Positions 5,153 through 6,019 of a stretch of 6,019 bases of DNA are shown here, piece after piece. Below the pieces are notes generated by a model. That model made no database searches. It worked only from the letters and a program-made list of their open reading frames with translations, and had not been told where the DNA came from. The position numbers were made by a program, and so were the translations under genes. Every line of letters starts with the position of its first letter. Position 1 is the first letter of the stretch. Source of the DNA: an uncultured Lachnospiraceae bacterium (GTDB taxonomy: Bacteria > Bacillota > Clostridia > Lachnospirales > Lachnospiraceae); the NCBI GenBank assembly GCA_902803245.1, contig CADCPJ010000043.1, forward strand, positions 1 through 6,019, given 5' to 3'.

Positions 5153-6019
5153 ATGGCAAAAAAAGACATTGACTGGGGCAGTCTGGGATTCGGTTATGTC
5201 CAGACGGACAAGAGCTACGTATCCATCTATAAAAACGGCAGCTGGGACAAAGGCGTCCTCACTTCCGACCACACCATCACGATGTCCGAGTGCGCCGGCG
5301 TACTGCAGTACGCTCAGACCGTCTTTGAGGGGCTGAAGGCCTACACCACCGAGCAGGGCAGGATCGTCGCTTTCCGCCCCGATTTAAATGCCTCACGCAT
5401 GGCGGACTCCGCGAAGAGGCTCGAGATGCCGGTCTTCCCAGAAGACCGCTTCGTCGAGGCAGTAAAAGAAGTCGTCCTCGCAAATGAGGACTGGGTTCCC
5501 CCATACGGCTCCGGCGCGACGCTCTACATCCGCCCGTATATGTTCGGGTTCAACCCGGTCATCGGCGTGAAGCCGGCGGACGAGTATGAGTTCCGCATTC
5601 TCACGACTCCGGTCGGCCCCTACTTCAAGGGAGGCGCGAAGCCCCTCACGATCAAGATCGCTGATTTCGACCGCGCCGCGCCCCGCGGAACCGGCCACAT
5701 CAAGGCGGGGCTCAACTACGCGATGAGCCTCCACGCCATCGTCCAGGCGCACGCCCAGGGCTTCGATGAGAATCTGTACCCCGATTCCGCGACCCGCACG
5801 AAGGTCGAGGAGACCGGCGGGGCAAATATCATCTTCATCAAGGGCAACAAGTTCATCACCGTGAGCTCCCCGACAATCCTCCCCTCCATCACGAGGCGCT
5901 CACTTGAGTATGTCGCGGAGCACTACCTCGGCATGGAAGTCGAGGAGCGCGAGATTCCGATCGCGGAGCTCCCCGAATTCGAGGAGGCCGGGCTCTGCGG
6001 CACGGCGGCAGTCATCTCA
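5153..6019 (+). CDS. ilvE: Branched-chain amino acid aminotransferase, 3' end outside window
   Basis: This cytoplasmic PLP enzyme of fold type IV transfers the amino group between glutamate and the 2-keto acids of valine, leucine and isoleucine, the last step of their synthesis and first of their breakdown. The window holds 289 codons, open to the last base; the family is usually about 340-360 residues, so about 50-70 are missing at the C-terminus. Visible motifs are QTVFEGLKAY (55-64), LYIRPYMFG (124-132), the PLP lysine K184 in RGTGHIKAGLNYA, KVEETGGANIIFI (217-229, the conserved E-x-G-x-N region) and LPSITRRS (243-250), with GLCGTAAVIS at the edge. The length class and the EETGGAN style fit the eukaryote-like/Clostridial BCAT group more than E. 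coli IlvE. It follows two membrane-protein genes to which it has no obvious metabolic tie. No T-box or leader can fit in the 36-base gap. Confidence 0.96.
   Translation, partial: MAKKDIDWGSLGFGYVQTDKSYVSIYKNGSWDKGVLTSDHTITMSECAGVLQYAQTVFEGLKAYTTEQGRIVAFRPDLNASRMADSAKRLEMPVFPEDRFVEAVKEVVLANEDWVPPYGSGATLYIRPYMFGFNPVIGVKPADEYEFRILTTPVGPYFKGGAKPLTIKIADFDRAAPRGTGHIKAGLNYAMSLHAIVQAHAQGFDENLYPDSATRTKVEETGGANIIFIKGNKFITVSSPTILPSITRRSLEYVAEHYLGMEVEEREIPIAELPEFEEAGLCGTAAVIS

Noticed and set aside
5393..5752. Minus-strand 119-codon frame opposite ilvE
   Set aside because: It is a shadow of the aminotransferase, which has a clear start, ribosome site and catalytic motifs.
5153..6019. Leucine in KAGLNYA instead of the more familiar KxGGNYA next to the PLP lysine of ilvE
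   Set aside because: As I recall, this variant is common in Clostridial branched-chain aminotransferases, and all other motifs are intact, so I do not treat it as unusual.

Overview
The window looks like chromosome of a fairly GC-rich Firmicute, most probably a Lachnospiraceae-type Clostridium relative. This rests on strong AGGAGG-type ribosome binding sites, sigma-A-like promoters, a UBA-like/DUF4342 protein beside an OmpR-type two-component pair, and a branched-chain aminotransferase whose sequence style matches my recollection of that family. No database search was possible, so the taxonomy is inference. I see no mobile element, CRISPR array or rRNA.

Layout: the left two thirds (about 1-3730) is transcribed leftward (minus strand). 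Read in transcription order it holds (i) a DUF4342-like membrane protein with an N-terminal UBA-like helical domain; (ii) an OmpR/PhoB-type response regulator, overlapping or almost touching it; (iii) after an 80-base gap made of short repeats, a two-TM sensor histidine kinase; (iv) a two-domain nitroreductase, with a candidate promoter of its own inside the kinase 3' end; and (v) tRNA-Gly(GCC), driven by a promoter with consensus -35 and -10 boxes. The first three genes form one signalling operon: the kinase senses a signal at the membrane and phosphorylates the regulator, and the DUF4342 protein is a likely membrane-associated target or accessory.

Bases 3729-4101 are a divergent control region of about 370 bp. 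It carries a leftward extended -10 promoter, a rightward promoter, an inverted repeat spanning the space between and into them, and a long structured leader for the leftward operon.

The right third is transcribed rightward: a Bax-inhibitor-1 (TMBIM/YetJ-like) seven-TM protein that keeps the aspartate pair known as the pH sensor of this family, a 100-residue three-TM protein placed 4 bases after it, and the first 289 codons of a branched-chain amino acid aminotransferase (ilvE) that runs off the window.

Most of the content belongs to known families. The parts that deserve a second look are the RR-HK junction (tandem duplication, three open frames, uncertain kinase start), the palindromes placed on the tRNA and nitroreductase promoters, the symmetric divergent promoter region, and the link between a signalling operon and a membrane calcium-leak-type protein.
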